Origin: an uncultured Bacteroides sp.
Lineage (GTDB): Bacteria > Bacteroidota > Bacteroidia > Bacteroidales > Bacteroidaceae
Assembly (NCBI GenBank): GCA_900766195.1
Contig: CAAFUN010000011.1
Span: 1-54,800, forward strand
Direction of reading: 5' to 3'
Length of the DNA stretch: 54,800 nt
Numbering within the stretch: the first letter of the stretch is position 1; each line of letters begins with the position of its first letter. The notes beneath the pieces are model-generated. The model made no database searches. It was not told the DNA's origin and saw only the letters and a list, made by a program, of their open reading frames with translations. A program made the position numbers and the translations under genes. This document shows positions 18,601-27,983 of the stretch, one piece after another.

Positions 18601-19653
18601 CGATATGCGATTCTGGATAACTTTGAGAAACAGGATGAAAAAACCTTTTCCCGTAATGGATTAGGATTAGCTATTTCTTATAATATGGCTAAATTGCTGA
18701 ATGGTAAACTGAAAGTTGAAAATACGTCTGACGGTTGGGTCCTTTTTACTTTGACTCTTCCAATGCTAGAATTGACTATGGAGCAATCTTGCTCTAAACG
18801 GGTTACCTCGGAATATATACCCCAGATAGATCTGCACCCAGCTATCAAGCTTCCTCGCTATGAAGTAGATAAGATGAGGCCTACCTTACTGGTTATTGAT
18901 GATGAGATTGAAATGCTTTGGTTTATTGGAGAAATCTTCTCGACCGATTTTAATGTTGTATCTCTGCAAGAGCCGGAAAAAATAGAGCAGATGATGAACG
19001 AAGTTTACCCGGATGTCATTATTTGTGATATATTGATGCAAGGTCTGAATGGCATTGAACTTACGAGGCGTATTAAGTCTGCTGAAGAAACAGCTCATAT
19101 TCCAATCATTATAGTTTCTGGTCGGCATGAAATGGAACAACAGATGGAAGCTCTTTCTGCTGGTGCGGAGATGTATATTACGAAACCTTTCAATGCTGAC
19201 TTCCTTCGTATATCTGTATTTCAGACGATGGAGCGTAAAGAAGTTCTGAGAAGTTATTTCAGTTCACCAATTAGTTCATTTGAGAAATCGGATGGAAAGT
19301 TGACTCATAAAGAGACGAAGAAATTTCTGCAATCCGTACTGAAAGTTATCAATAATCACATAACTGATCGAGAGCTATCACCACGCTTTATTGCTGATAA
19401 ACTAGCTATAAGTTCACGTAGTCTATACCGTAAAATGGAGGAGATGGGTGAAGATAGTCCTACAAATCTAATTAAAGAATGTCGCTTGCATATTGCTAAA
19501 GATTTATTGTTGACGACCAAAAAAACGATTGATGAAATCGTGTTTGAATCAGGCTTCTCTAATAAGGTAACTTTCTTTAAATCCTTTCGCGAAAAGTACG
19601 AATGCACACCAAAAGAGTTCCGAATGAAGCATCTGCACGAGATTAATCAATAA
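15619..19653 (+). CDS. Hybrid two-component system regulator of the GH76 PUL
   Basis: This 1344-residue HTCS lies directly upstream of the SusC/D operon and is its probable glycan-responsive activator. It has a signal peptide (first about 22 residues), a periplasmic propeller-repeat sensor, a Y_Y_Y domain, and a membrane segment near 778-800. Then come HisKA with H834, an ATPase domain, a receiver domain with D1137 and a C-terminal AraC-type HTH. The kinase boxes are unusual: AHEFCTPL replaces HELRTP, and the G1 box reads ANEGSSI instead of DxGxGI, while N (INLISNAFKYT) and G2 (NGLGLAIS) boxes are kept. The receiver has DILMQGLNG in place of DVMMPxMDG. The gene order resembles the B. thetaiotaomicron mannan locus whose HTCS I recall as BT3786; that homology is inferred, not tested. 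Confidence 0.93.
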   Translation: MRKYCIIYLFCYLNMFFHTSYAYNLKQVADKEYMSNSSITSLCQDERGLMWIGTCDGLNIYDGRNIEEFNTNGKEDYLSGNLIDNIIYTGDDTYWVQTYYGLNRLNRRSNTITHYNEFQKLFFMSKDNRGTLFIIQDSNCIYYYNKKEAIFKKINTTGIPISDILTFFVDGDNQMRIIMKGYSRCYNINLNTESGDVALVQQKNDFDYQTSLLYCFNDEQNLYYVDKDYNFFTYNIQSKKKVLVYNLRKEIQARGKISAIVRYHNSYFIGFLMDGVLMLEKNANGCRIQPLTINSGVFCLKKDRFQDIVWIGTDGQGVYLYSNPLYSIKSAVLANYTGKIERPVRALYLDKERTFWIGTKGSGILKIYDYEVEKSISACKTEILTTANSVLGSNAIYCFAKSSRNILWVGDEEGLSYYSYRERRMKKLPVRVNGEDFKYIHDIYETTNSELWLASVGMGVVKAHIGGTPDNPILDGVQRYVINGGEFGSNYFFTIYHENGMRLLFGNKGYGVFRFNETTNGLEPVMTHKYENATLNNILAINKDNSNNYLFGTSYGLIKYTSENSYQLFNTKNGFLSNTIHAILKNSPDSFWLSTNLGLINFDARRNVFRSYGFRDGLNVVEFSDGASFRDEQTGTLFFGGINGFIAIQANGRPEKLYMPPIYFDKLSIFGEQYNLGEFLTRKKDKEVLNLKYDQHFFAVSFTSVDYLNGNNCVYYYKLKGLSEQWINNGSESTVSFTNMAPGEYTLLVKYYNSVFDKESDVYSIIIRIEDPWYTSLWAYSIYTLCLLLLAGFIVRSFALRSHRKKQKLLNEIAKRHQKNVFESKLRFFTNIAHEFCTPLTLIYGPCGRILSSKGLSRFVIDYVQMIQTNAERLNNLIHELIEFRRIETGNREIRIESINVSELMRNTAKTFVEMAKSRDIIFLSKIPDQISWNSDKGFLSTIIINLISNAFKYTPDRKHIKIEVETIDSNNLIFRVANEGSSIKEEDFQYIFNRYAILDNFEKQDEKTFSRNGLGLAISYNMAKLLNGKLKVENTSDGWVLFTLTLPMLELTMEQSCSKRVTSEYIPQIDLHPAIKLPRYEVDKMRPTLLVIDDEIEMLWFIGEIFSTDFNVVSLQEPEKIEQMMNEVYPDVIICDILMQGLNGIELTRRIKSAEETAHIPIIIVSGRHEMEQQMEALSAGAEMYITKPFNADFLRISVFQTMERKEVLRSYFSSPISSFEKSDGKLTHKETKKFLQSVLKVINNHITDRELSPRFIADKLAISSRSLYRKMEEMGEDSPTNLIKECRLHIAKDLLLTTKKTIDEIVFESGFSNKVTFFKSFREKYECTPKEFRMKHLHEINQ

Positions 19654-20441
19654 TTTTGGTTGCTTACTTTCCTGTGAATTAATGAATTGGAAGTGAATGC
19701 TGTCATCTTATATTTTAGCATTAAAGATGTGCTAACTGTATTAGTTACATGATTTTTGAAAAAAGCTATGATTCTTAGGTAATATGTTTGTATAGCTCTT
19801 TTCACTGTGCCAAAAAATAGAAGTTCGAATTTAGAAATATGCCAATTCACTGCAGCAGTATGTCTTGAGAGATGATATCTTAAGTCCCAAGCGTATTCTT
19901 ATATGTCTCTGTGATATCCTGGCTATCCTCTAAACAAACTACTTTCGCGCTTGCTTTAATAACTACTCTAGGCAGTCTCTTCCTTAAATAACAAGTAAAG
20001 GTTCTTGGCAATAAATAACTTTTTATATCTCAGTTTTCTAAGATATATGGCTGTATTATATAGTTCATAGGCCTTGAAATGACTCTAATTTCTAAGTGAT
20101 TAAATATTCCAAAAGGAATGATAAAGAGAAGATGTCTGTCTTATTTTATATGTTTTTGGGAGCTGAGATAAAGATTGTCAATCAAAACTTCTCCGAATTT
20201 CCGTATAGTCAAGAATTGGCGTTATAGAATAATGCCAAAATAGTAAGTTTCCTTGCCGGACAATGTAAATTGCAAATTTAGAATATGATAAACAGGACAA
20301 ACGCTTTACTTTTGCATATTATAAAATGTCTAATTTATATTTCTAATAACTATGAGTCAATAACACGATCCATCGATTTGAGTAATGCACTATATCGTAT
20401 TTACTATCTTTTTATTTTGTTCGAATTAAATTTAATAACTT
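19654..20441 (+). other. Long PUL control region between the HTCS and the SusC/D operon
   Basis: This 788-bp AT-rich region has no credible gene on either strand. It holds a short inverted repeat TATATCT/AGATATA (20024-20030 and 20041-20047) and the promoter box at 20307-20314. Hybrid sensors usually bind just upstream of the promoter of the operon they control, so the DNA to the left of 20300 is the likely binding region. I could not pick out the site by eye. Confidence 0.5.
20307..20314 (+). promoter_or_regulatory. -7 box for the GH76 PUL operon
   Basis: TACTTTTG is an exact TAnnTTTG match and predicts a 5' leader of about 120 nt before the TIG/NHL gene at 20442. The -33 element is poor, as is common for activator-dependent promoters. 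Confidence 0.5.
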
Positions 20442-21806
20442 ATGAATTTAAAACTATTAAAACGCGTCAGACCAGAAATTGGCCTATTTTGTATCCTTGT
20501 TATATCTGTATTTTGGGGATGTAGCAATGATTTGGCTCCGATTAGTAAAAGTCAGACTTTACCACCTAATTTAAATGTACCGACTGTTTTTGAAAGTTTC
20601 TCTCCTGACAGTGGTGGTATTGGAACCCAGCTAATTATTAGTGGTAAAAACTTTGGTTCAGATCCTAGTTATCTAAAAGTAACTGTAAATAATAAACCGG
20701 CATCCATTGTAGGAGTCTCTGATGATATGATCTATGCTATCGTTCCGGCTCGTGCCGATACTGGTTATGTTCGTTTATTTATAGGTAAGGATGATAAAAT
20801 AGAGGAATATGCTTCTCAAACCAGATTTCGCTATCAGTTCAAACGTAATGTGACGACTATGGTAGGCCAACCAGGAGTGAATGGCCGTGATGATGGTAGC
20901 TATGCAGCTTCTAAGTTGCAGAGAACTTGGTTCCTGCTTACGGATAAAGACGGTTCTGTTTTCTTTATAGACGAAGGGCGAGGGCAAAATCAGAATGGCG
21001 CCTTGCGTCGTGCGCGTAAAGGTGAAGTTGAGACACTTGTGCAGTGTTCTAATGGACCATTTCAATCGCCAACCTGTTTAGCGTTCAGCCCGGATCAGGA
21101 TACACTTTATATTTCTCAGTATTCGTACACTGATGAAAGTAATACGCAGACAGACTTCAATATCCTCTATGCAACTCGTGAAGGTGGCTTTGTTGATGTA
21201 AAAGGACTTAGCCGATTTAAGAAAGGTGGAACGACTGGGATAGCTGTGCACCCCAAAACAGGAAAGATATTTTTCCAAAATAAAGGTACAGGTTACGTGT
21301 ATCGTTTTGACGGAGCAGACAATACCGATTATACCCCTCTCTTTAAAATAAATAATGCTACAGAAATAGAAACCCGCATGACTTTTAATACGGAAGGCAC
21401 CATCCTTTATATAGCGGTATGTAACCGTCATTGTATTTATAAAGTTCCTTATGATGCAAACACCAATACATTTGGAATGCCTACTCTTTTTGTTGGCTCA
21501 TGGGATGAAAGTGGGTATGTAAACGGTACCGGTACTACTGTTCGCTTGGCTAAACCGGAGCAATTGGCTTTTGATGCTGATGGAAATATGTTTGTACCTG
21601 AAAGAGAAAATCATATTATCCGCAAGATTACTCCGGCAGGCTCCGCTTCTTTATATGCTGGACAGCCGGGACAAAGCGGCTTTGGTGATGGGTTACCCGA
21701 AGAAGCTAAGTTTAATCAGCCAGAGTGTGTAACTGTTTATCCGGACAACTCTGTATATGTGGCCGACAGAAATAATCATGTTATCCGTCGCGTGACTGTA
21801 GAATAA
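20442..21806 (+). CDS. TIG (IPT) and NHL-repeat lipoprotein of the PUL
   Basis: This predicted lipoprotein has 454 residues and its lipidated cysteine is C27 (VFWGC). An IPT/TIG immunoglobulin-like domain spans about 45-130 (SPDSGGIGTQLIISGKNFG...). A six-bladed NHL-type propeller follows (about 145-450), with repeated LAFDADGNMFVPERENHIIRK-like blades; the last two blades are the clearest. It opens the operon and ends 23 bp before the SusC gene. The family recurs next to SusC/D pairs and probably helps bind or present glycan at the cell surface, but no enzymatic or binding residue can be named. An overlapping open frame at 20285-20524 is not a gene. Confidence 0.85.
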   Translation: MNLKLLKRVRPEIGLFCILVISVFWGCSNDLAPISKSQTLPPNLNVPTVFESFSPDSGGIGTQLIISGKNFGSDPSYLKVTVNNKPASIVGVSDDMIYAIVPARADTGYVRLFIGKDDKIEEYASQTRFRYQFKRNVTTMVGQPGVNGRDDGSYAASKLQRTWFLLTDKDGSVFFIDEGRGQNQNGALRRARKGEVETLVQCSNGPFQSPTCLAFSPDQDTLYISQYSYTDESNTQTDFNILYATREGGFVDVKGLSRFKKGGTTGIAVHPKTGKIFFQNKGTGYVYRFDGADNTDYTPLFKINNATEIETRMTFNTEGTILYIAVCNRHCIYKVPYDANTNTFGMPTLFVGSWDESGYVNGTGTTVRLAKPEQLAFDADGNMFVPERENHIIRKITPAGSASLYAGQPGQSGFGDGLPEEAKFNQPECVTVYPDNSVYVADRNNHVIRRVTVE

Positions 21807-21829
21807 TAATCTATAAAAAAGAATTATCC

Positions 21830-24800
21830 ATGAAGAATATTCAAAAATATATTGTATTGCTCTTGATAGCAATGCTAGTTATACCGGATAGTGCGTGGGC
21901 ACAGGCGAACAAGCAAAAACTTATAATCAAGGGTGTAGTAGTAGATGATCTCGGTCCTGTAGCGGGTGCGTCAGTTATTGTAAAGAACCAGCCGGGAGTA
22001 GGTGTGATTACGAACTTGGAGGGAGAGTTCTCCATTAAGGTTGACTCGTACGACGTGATTCAGGTTACTTTTATTGGTTATCAGATAGCAGAAATTCCGG
22101 TATTGTCTATTAAAGACCGGAATAACCTAAAGGTGAAGATAGCGGAAGATAGCCGAAAAATTGATGAGGTTGTGGTTACTGCTAGTGGCATACAAAAGAA
22201 AAAAACATTAACTGGTGCCATTACCAATGTAGAAGTAAAACAATTGAACTCTCCGGGAGTTAATCTTTCCAACTCATTAGCGGGAGTAGTACCTGGTATC
22301 ATAGCTATGCAGACGAGTGGTGAACCAGGTGAGAATGTGTCACAGTTCTGGATTCGTGGTATGAGTACATTTGGAGCCAAGTCAGGAGCCTTAATTTTAG
22401 TAGATGGAGTAGAACGTAATTTTAATGAGATTCCGGTAGAAGATATTGAATCATTCTCTGTATTGAAAGATGCATCAGCTACAGCGATTTATGGACAACG
22501 TGGCGCGAACGGTGTTGTATTGATTACAACAAAGCGCGGTGAAAAAGGGAAAGTGAGAATTAATGTTAAGTCCGGTTTTAATTGGAATACTCCGTTGAAA
22601 GTTCCCGAATATGCTAATGCTTATGATTGGGCACGTCTGGCCAATGAAGCTAGAATAGGTCGTTATGAGACTCCGCTTTATACCAATGAAGAGATGAGTA
22701 TTATCCAAAATGGTTTGGATTCTGATTTGTATCCGAATATTGACTGGAGGGATTTAATGCTAAAAAAGGGAGCGCCGAGTTATTATGCCAATATGAACTT
22801 CTCAGGTGGTAGCGACAATGTACGCTATTTTGTATCTGGTCAATACACAAAAGAGGATGGACGTTACAGAACTTCAAGTTCTGAAAATAAGTATAATACC
22901 AACGCCACCTATGAACGGTTTAATTACCGTGCGAATGTGGATATGAATTTAACTCGTAGCACTGTATTGAAAGTGAATATAGGGGGTTGGGTAGTTAACC
23001 GTAATTCTCCCTCTAGTAGTTCGGATGATATTTGGAAGTCTTTTGCTTTATATACTCCTCTATCTTCTCCACGTAAGTGGTCTACTGGACAATGGCCACA
23101 GGTAAATGGCTTGACGACGCCTGAATATCAGATGACACAGACGGGATATCGTACAATCTGGGAAAATAAGGTGGAGACCAGCTTTGCGATTGATCAGGAT
23201 TTGAATTTTATAACCGAAGGATTGAGGTTTTCAGGTGTATTTGCTTTTGATACTTATAATAGGAATACAATCATCCGCTCTAAGTCCCAAGAACTATGGG
23301 AAGCACAGAACTACCGGGGTGAAGATGGTAAACTTATTTTAAAAAGAGTACAAAATGCTAGTGCGATGAGCCAAAATAAAGAAGTAGTAGGAGATAAACG
23401 TTATTATTTACAAGCTTCACTTGATTATAGCCGGTTGTTTGCAAATAAGCATAGGGTGGGAGCATTTGCTATGGTTTATCAACAGGAGACTTCGAATGTT
23501 AATTTTGATGCGAAAGATTTGATGGGATCTATTCCCCACCGTAATTTGGCATATTCCGGGCGCTTTACTTACGCATATAAAGATAAATATATGGGCGAAT
23601 TCAACTGGGGGTATACAGGTTCAGAGAACTTCGAACATGGTAAGCAATTTGGTTTCTTCCCAGCTGTATCTGCCGGATGGGTTATTTCTGAAGAACCTTT
23701 TATAAAGAAGGCTTTGCCTTGGTTATATATGTTTAAGATCAGAGGATCTTATGGTGAAGTCGGTAATGATGTACTAGATGGGCGCCGTTTCCCGTACATA
23801 ACTTTAATAGGTGAGGATAGAGGCGGTGGCTCTTATAAGTTTGGTGAATTTGGTACAAATGAAGTGTTGGGCTATCGTATCCAAACGCTGGGAACGCCTA
23901 ATCTGACATGGGAGACCGCTAAAAAATATGATATTGGTGTGGATTTCAGTATCCTAAATGGTAAATTTACCGGAACGATAGATTACTTTGTTGATAAGCG
24001 TAATAATATCTTTATGACACGTAATCAAATGCCATTAACTACAGGCTTGGCAGACCAGACTCCTATGGCAAATGTGGGTAAGATGAAGTCCAAAGGTTGG
24101 GATGGAAATATCGCTTATACCCAAAAGGTTGGACAAGTTAATTTGCAGTTTCGTGCAAACTTTACATATCAGACAACGGATATCCTAGACAAAGATGAGG
24201 CTGCTAATGAGCTGTGGTACAAAATGGATAAAGGCTTTCAGTTGAACCAAAGTCGCGGGTTGATAGCTTTGGGACTATTCAAAAACCAGGAAGACATTGA
24301 TAGTAGCCCTTCACAGAAGTCATTAGCCAATAAAACAATACTTCCAGGAGACATTAAGTATAAAGATGTGAATGGAGATGGTATTATTAATGACGATGAT
24401 ATAGTGCCTTTGGGGTATAGACAGCAACCTGGGCTTCAGTATGGTCTTGGTATGAGTGCTAGCTGGAAGAATTGGAATCTTAGTTTGTTATTTCAAGGAA
24501 CCGGCAAATGTGATTTCTTTGTTGGAGGGTATGGACCTCATGCTTTTCATCAGGGACGTACAGGTAATATCTTGCAGGAAATGGTAGATGGTAACCGCTG
24601 GATTCCTCAGGCTATCTCGGGAACTGCAGAAACTGAAAACCCCGATGCTAATTGGCCCCTTATGACTTATGGCAATAATAACATGAATAACCGGGCATCG
24701 ACATTCTGGTTGAGAGATAGAAAATATTTACGTTTGAGAAATGTGGAATTGTCTTATGACCTTCCACAAACTTGGACACGTAAGTTTTTTGTTAGTAATT

Positions 24801-24937
24801 TGCGTGTTGGATTTATTGGACAGAATTTACTGACTTGGGCTCCATTTAAATGGTGGGATCCAGAAGGAACAGAAGAAGATGGAAAGAATTATCCAATTAA
24901 TAAAACGTATTCATGTTATCTCCAGTTTAGTTTCTAA
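21830..24937 (+). CDS. SusC-family TonB-dependent outer-membrane transporter
   Basis: This outer-membrane channel imports oligosaccharides released at the cell surface, working with its SusD lid. The 1035 residues comprise a signal peptide (cut after AWA, about 25), a CarboxypepD_reg-like domain (about 32-110), a TonB-box-like KIDEVVVTA, a plug domain with the SusC hallmark LVDGVERNFNEIPVEDIESFSVLKDASATAIYGQRGANGVV (the region at about residues 187-227), and a beta-barrel that ends in the aromatic QFSF. There is no N-terminal STN domain, so control goes through the HTCS and not an anti-sigma factor. The SusD gene starts 17 bp downstream. Confidence 0.97.
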   Translation: MKNIQKYIVLLLIAMLVIPDSAWAQANKQKLIIKGVVVDDLGPVAGASVIVKNQPGVGVITNLEGEFSIKVDSYDVIQVTFIGYQIAEIPVLSIKDRNNLKVKIAEDSRKIDEVVVTASGIQKKKTLTGAITNVEVKQLNSPGVNLSNSLAGVVPGIIAMQTSGEPGENVSQFWIRGMSTFGAKSGALILVDGVERNFNEIPVEDIESFSVLKDASATAIYGQRGANGVVLITTKRGEKGKVRINVKSGFNWNTPLKVPEYANAYDWARLANEARIGRYETPLYTNEEMSIIQNGLDSDLYPNIDWRDLMLKKGAPSYYANMNFSGGSDNVRYFVSGQYTKEDGRYRTSSSENKYNTNATYERFNYRANVDMNLTRSTVLKVNIGGWVVNRNSPSSSSDDIWKSFALYTPLSSPRKWSTGQWPQVNGLTTPEYQMTQTGYRTIWENKVETSFAIDQDLNFITEGLRFSGVFAFDTYNRNTIIRSKSQELWEAQNYRGEDGKLILKRVQNASAMSQNKEVVGDKRYYLQASLDYSRLFANKHRVGAFAMVYQQETSNVNFDAKDLMGSIPHRNLAYSGRFTYAYKDKYMGEFNWGYTGSENFEHGKQFGFFPAVSAGWVISEEPFIKKALPWLYMFKIRGSYGEVGNDVLDGRRFPYITLIGEDRGGGSYKFGEFGTNEVLGYRIQTLGTPNLTWETAKKYDIGVDFSILNGKFTGTIDYFVDKRNNIFMTRNQMPLTTGLADQTPMANVGKMKSKGWDGNIAYTQKVGQVNLQFRANFTYQTTDILDKDEAANELWYKMDKGFQLNQSRGLIALGLFKNQEDIDSSPSQKSLANKTILPGDIKYKDVNGDGIINDDDIVPLGYRQQPGLQYGLGMSASWKNWNLSLLFQGTGKCDFFVGGYGPHAFHQGRTGNILQEMVDGNRWIPQAISGTAETENPDANWPLMTYGNNNMNNRASTFWLRDRKYLRLRNVELSYDLPQTWTRKFFVSNLRVGFIGQNLLTWAPFKWWDPEGTEEDGKNYPINKTYSCYLQFSF

Positions 24938-24954
24938 TATAAAAACAACAAATT

Positions 24955-26934
24955 ATGAAAAAAATACTATATACCATATTGTTGGCTTTAAGTACACTTT
25001 CCTTTTCTGCATGTACAGATTATATCAATGTGGACAAATATTTTTACGACCAGATTTCTTTGGACTCAGCGTTTTCTAAACGTGTATACGTAGAAGGCTG
25101 GTTGTCGAGTGCGTATAGTGTAATGGATCGTATCGGTGAATATCGTGAACCGTTTCGCTGGGCTAGTGATGATCTTTATCATCCTGATATGAAGGAGTAT
25201 GTTGAAGGCAATTATAGTGCTGATCATCAAATAAGTGATGATAATCGGAGTGAGTCACGTTTGTGGAAATATTATGAAGGTGTTCGAAAAGCCTCTACCT
25301 TCGTGGAAAATGTGGATCGCTGTCCGGAACTGACCATGGATGAGAAAACGGATATGAAAGGACAAGCTCGCTTCTTGCGTGCTTACTGTTATTGGGCGTT
25401 GATGCGAGTCTATGGTCCCGTACCGCTGATTCCAACAAAAGGTTTGGATGTAAATCTTTCATATGAGGCTCTTTCTTTACCACGCGAACACTTTGATGTT
25501 CTGGTAGATTTTATTGATAAGGAGTTGTCCGAAACAGCTCGTTCTTTACCTAATAAAAGGACGGTCAATAACCTCGGTCGTCCGACTCGTGGTGCTGCAT
25601 TAGGACTTCGTGCGCGTGTTTTACTTTACGCTGCAAGTCCTCTTTATAATGGGAATACTGATCTGTTTAATGTAAAAGACTGCTACGGTAACCAATTGGT
25701 ATCTCAGACTTATGATGAAGTAAAGTGGGCAAAAGCTGCTGCAGCTGCTAAAGATGTGATTGATTTAGCTACTACTTCTGGATTGTATGAACTCTATGTT
25801 ATACCACCAAAGGCTACTGTTCTATCATCTCAACGGCCACCTTATAATAATTTGTATTCGGATAAGAATTATCCGGACGGATGGGCAAACGTAGATCCAT
25901 TACTGTCTTATAAGTCAATCTTTGATGGTACCATATTGGGCTCGAAAAATCCTGAATTGATATTTACCAGAACAAGAGAAGGAACTGGACATATTAATGA
26001 TTGGGTCTACCAAGCTACTCCAAAAACATTGAAAGGAAACAATCGATTAGCTGTTACCCAAAAGCAAGTAGATGCCTATGCGATGAATGATGGACGTACA
26101 ATTACGGAAGCCCAATCTTCCGGCGATTATCAAAATGAGGGCTTTACTACGCAAGCTTATGCAGCAACCAACCCTTTTCTGCCGGCTAAGGTTAGCTTGA
26201 TGTACAACAATCGTGAACCTCGCTTCTATGCATCAATAGGATACAATGGCTCACTTTGGAAAGCATCAAGCGCTTCAGAACCTGAGTTTCGTGATTTACA
26301 AGTATTTTACTATCGCGGATTAAATGATGGTAAGCAGGGTTTTAAGGAAGATTGTCCGCTTACAGGAATTACTTTGAAAAAGTTCTATAATGATGAAGAT
26401 TCCCGAACTGTGGGGGGATATCTGGTGGATAAAACCGAAATGACTATCCGTTATGGAGAAATTCTGTTGATTTATGCTGAGGCGTTGAACGAATTGAGTG
26501 ATGGACAGGTTTATCATCTAAAGACTTACACGGGTGGTGATATTGCAGTTCAGCGCAATATAGACGAAATGCGTTATGCCATTAAACGTATTCGTATGCG
26601 TGCCGGAGTACCCGATTACACTAATGAGACTTATAACAACCGGAATGATTTTCGTGTGAAATTAAAAAGGGAGCGTCAAATTGAGTTATTGGGCGAAAAT
26701 AGTATGCGTTACTTTGATTTGCGTCGCTGGAAAGATGCGATGATAGAAGAAAATCAGTTGTTGCAAGGATGTAACATAAATATTAGTGATGACGAAAAAC
26801 GTATTATAGATTTCTATAAAGCTACTATTATCACTTCAGTACATAAAGTCTTTGAGCAAAGAATGTACTTGTGGCCTTTCCCAACTTATGAATTGAAGCG
26901 TAACGTGAAATTGACACAAAATCCTGGATGGTAA
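24955..26934 (+). CDS. SusD-family glycan-binding outer-membrane lipoprotein
   Basis: This is the surface partner of the SusC channel. It has a lipoprotein signal with C20 (LSFSAC) and 659 residues. The SusD hallmarks are an N-terminal helix bundle with RFLRAYCYWALMRVYGPVPLI, then ARVLLYAASPLYNG, and the C-terminal RERQIELLGENSMRYFDLRRW block. At this length it is among the larger SusD proteins. It closes over the SusC barrel and captures ligand; an alpha-mannan ligand is inferred only from the GH76 gene in the same operon. Confidence 0.96.
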   Translation: MKKILYTILLALSTLSFSACTDYINVDKYFYDQISLDSAFSKRVYVEGWLSSAYSVMDRIGEYREPFRWASDDLYHPDMKEYVEGNYSADHQISDDNRSESRLWKYYEGVRKASTFVENVDRCPELTMDEKTDMKGQARFLRAYCYWALMRVYGPVPLIPTKGLDVNLSYEALSLPREHFDVLVDFIDKELSETARSLPNKRTVNNLGRPTRGAALGLRARVLLYAASPLYNGNTDLFNVKDCYGNQLVSQTYDEVKWAKAAAAAKDVIDLATTSGLYELYVIPPKATVLSSQRPPYNNLYSDKNYPDGWANVDPLLSYKSIFDGTILGSKNPELIFTRTREGTGHINDWVYQATPKTLKGNNRLAVTQKQVDAYAMNDGRTITEAQSSGDYQNEGFTTQAYAATNPFLPAKVSLMYNNREPRFYASIGYNGSLWKASSASEPEFRDLQVFYYRGLNDGKQGFKEDCPLTGITLKKFYNDEDSRTVGGYLVDKTEMTIRYGEILLIYAEALNELSDGQVYHLKTYTGGDIAVQRNIDEMRYAIKRIRMRAGVPDYTNETYNNRNDFRVKLKRERQIELLGENSMRYFDLRRWKDAMIEENQLLQGCNINISDDEKRIIDFYKATIITSVHKVFEQRMYLWPFPTYELKRNVKLTQNPGW

Positions 26935-26954
26935 AATTAATAAATGAGTTTATT

Positions 26955-27926
26955 ATGAAAAAAATAAGATATATATATGAAGTAATGGGATGTCTACTGG
27001 TTACTTTAATGGTGGGATTTACATCTTGTAATGATGGATTAGCCGATGAACTGTTCATGAAGAATTCATATATTGTGCATAACGGATGGCAAGAGTATGC
27101 AATGACAGTAGCGGAAGATAATACAACAACACTTCCTATTTATTTCGGTGTAAATGGGACTTCTAGAAATAATAAAAATATTGTTTTAACAGTTGAACTT
27201 GACCCCGATACACTAGCCAAATATAATTGGGATAAATATAAGAATCAAACGAATTTATATTATAAAATATTACCGAAAGAAACTTATACCTTTGATGCTA
27301 ATTCGTGGACTATTCCAAAAGGTGAACTAAAGGCAACAGCCATTGTAAAAATAGAATTGAACAAAATTGCTGAAGTCGGGAGCTTATACGATGACTATGT
27401 GTTACCGATACGTATTGCCTCTTCAACAGGAGAGCCTATGGGGCAGAATAAGTACACCAAAGTATTGGCTCATATTGGTTTTAAAAACGATTATTCTGGT
27501 ACATATAGTGGTAAAGGCATTGTTACACAGCAAGGAACAAAGTATACGACAGAGATTACGAGTACGCAACTTTATGCAATTAACAATAATATTTGCTATA
27601 TGTTTGTTGGAGAAAAAACACGTGCCAATACTTTGGATTATTTAAATTATGTGATTGAGATAGAACGAGATGAATGGGGGGGCATTACTCTGTCCAGCAA
27701 AGTATCCAAATTGCAATTTAAACCATACAGTGCTAAACTCAGCCGTAAGTATACGTATAATTATAATGATCAACGCTACTACACCGAGATCACGACTATT
27801 AATCTAGCCTATGAATATCTTGACTCAACACAAAGTGAACCTTTGAGAATGTCGTTTGAAGGAACTTTTTCAATGGCTAAAGATGTATTGAAAGTTGAAT
27901 ATCCAAATGTAGCTGTAGAAAAATAA
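26955..27926 (+). CDS. DUF1735-family surface lipoprotein
   Basis: The start was set at the ATG at 26955, which gives a lipoprotein signal with C25 (GFTSC); an in-frame ATG at 26928 overlaps the SusD stop and adds nine residues of no signal value. The 323-residue protein has a DUF1735 N-terminal beta-sandwich (TLPIYFGVNG ... VVLTVELDPDTLAKYN-like region, about 40-170). A C-terminal domain of the DUF4361 kind follows. Proteins of this class follow SusD in many PULs and bind glycan at the cell surface. The B. thetaiotaomicron mannan locus has comparable binding proteins (BT3790 and BT3791 as I recall). The function here is inferred. Confidence 0.8.
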   Translation: MKKIRYIYEVMGCLLVTLMVGFTSCNDGLADELFMKNSYIVHNGWQEYAMTVAEDNTTTLPIYFGVNGTSRNNKNIVLTVELDPDTLAKYNWDKYKNQTNLYYKILPKETYTFDANSWTIPKGELKATAIVKIELNKIAEVGSLYDDYVLPIRIASSTGEPMGQNKYTKVLAHIGFKNDYSGTYSGKGIVTQQGTKYTTEITSTQLYAINNNICYMFVGEKTRANTLDYLNYVIEIERDEWGGITLSSKVSKLQFKPYSAKLSRKYTYNYNDQRYYTEITTINLAYEYLDSTQSEPLRMSFEGTFSMAKDVLKVEYPNVAVEK

Positions 27927-27932
27927 TTCTCT

Positions 27933-27959
27933 TTTACGGCTGAATCATTCAGCCGTAAA
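27933..27959 (+). other. Intercistronic hairpin inside the PUL operon
   Basis: A perfect 13-base inverted repeat (TTTACGGCTGAAT and its complement around one C) lies 6 bp after the DUF1735 stop codon. No T-run follows, so it is not a typical terminator. It could stabilise or process the upstream mRNA and lower expression of the two genes downstream. Confidence 0.6.
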
Positions 27960-27983
27960 TATTAACCCCTAATTATAATACAT

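Noticed and set aside
20285..20524. A 79-codon open frame before the TIG/NHL gene
   Set aside because: It begins upstream of the predicted promoter box and overlaps the lipoprotein signal sequence in another frame.
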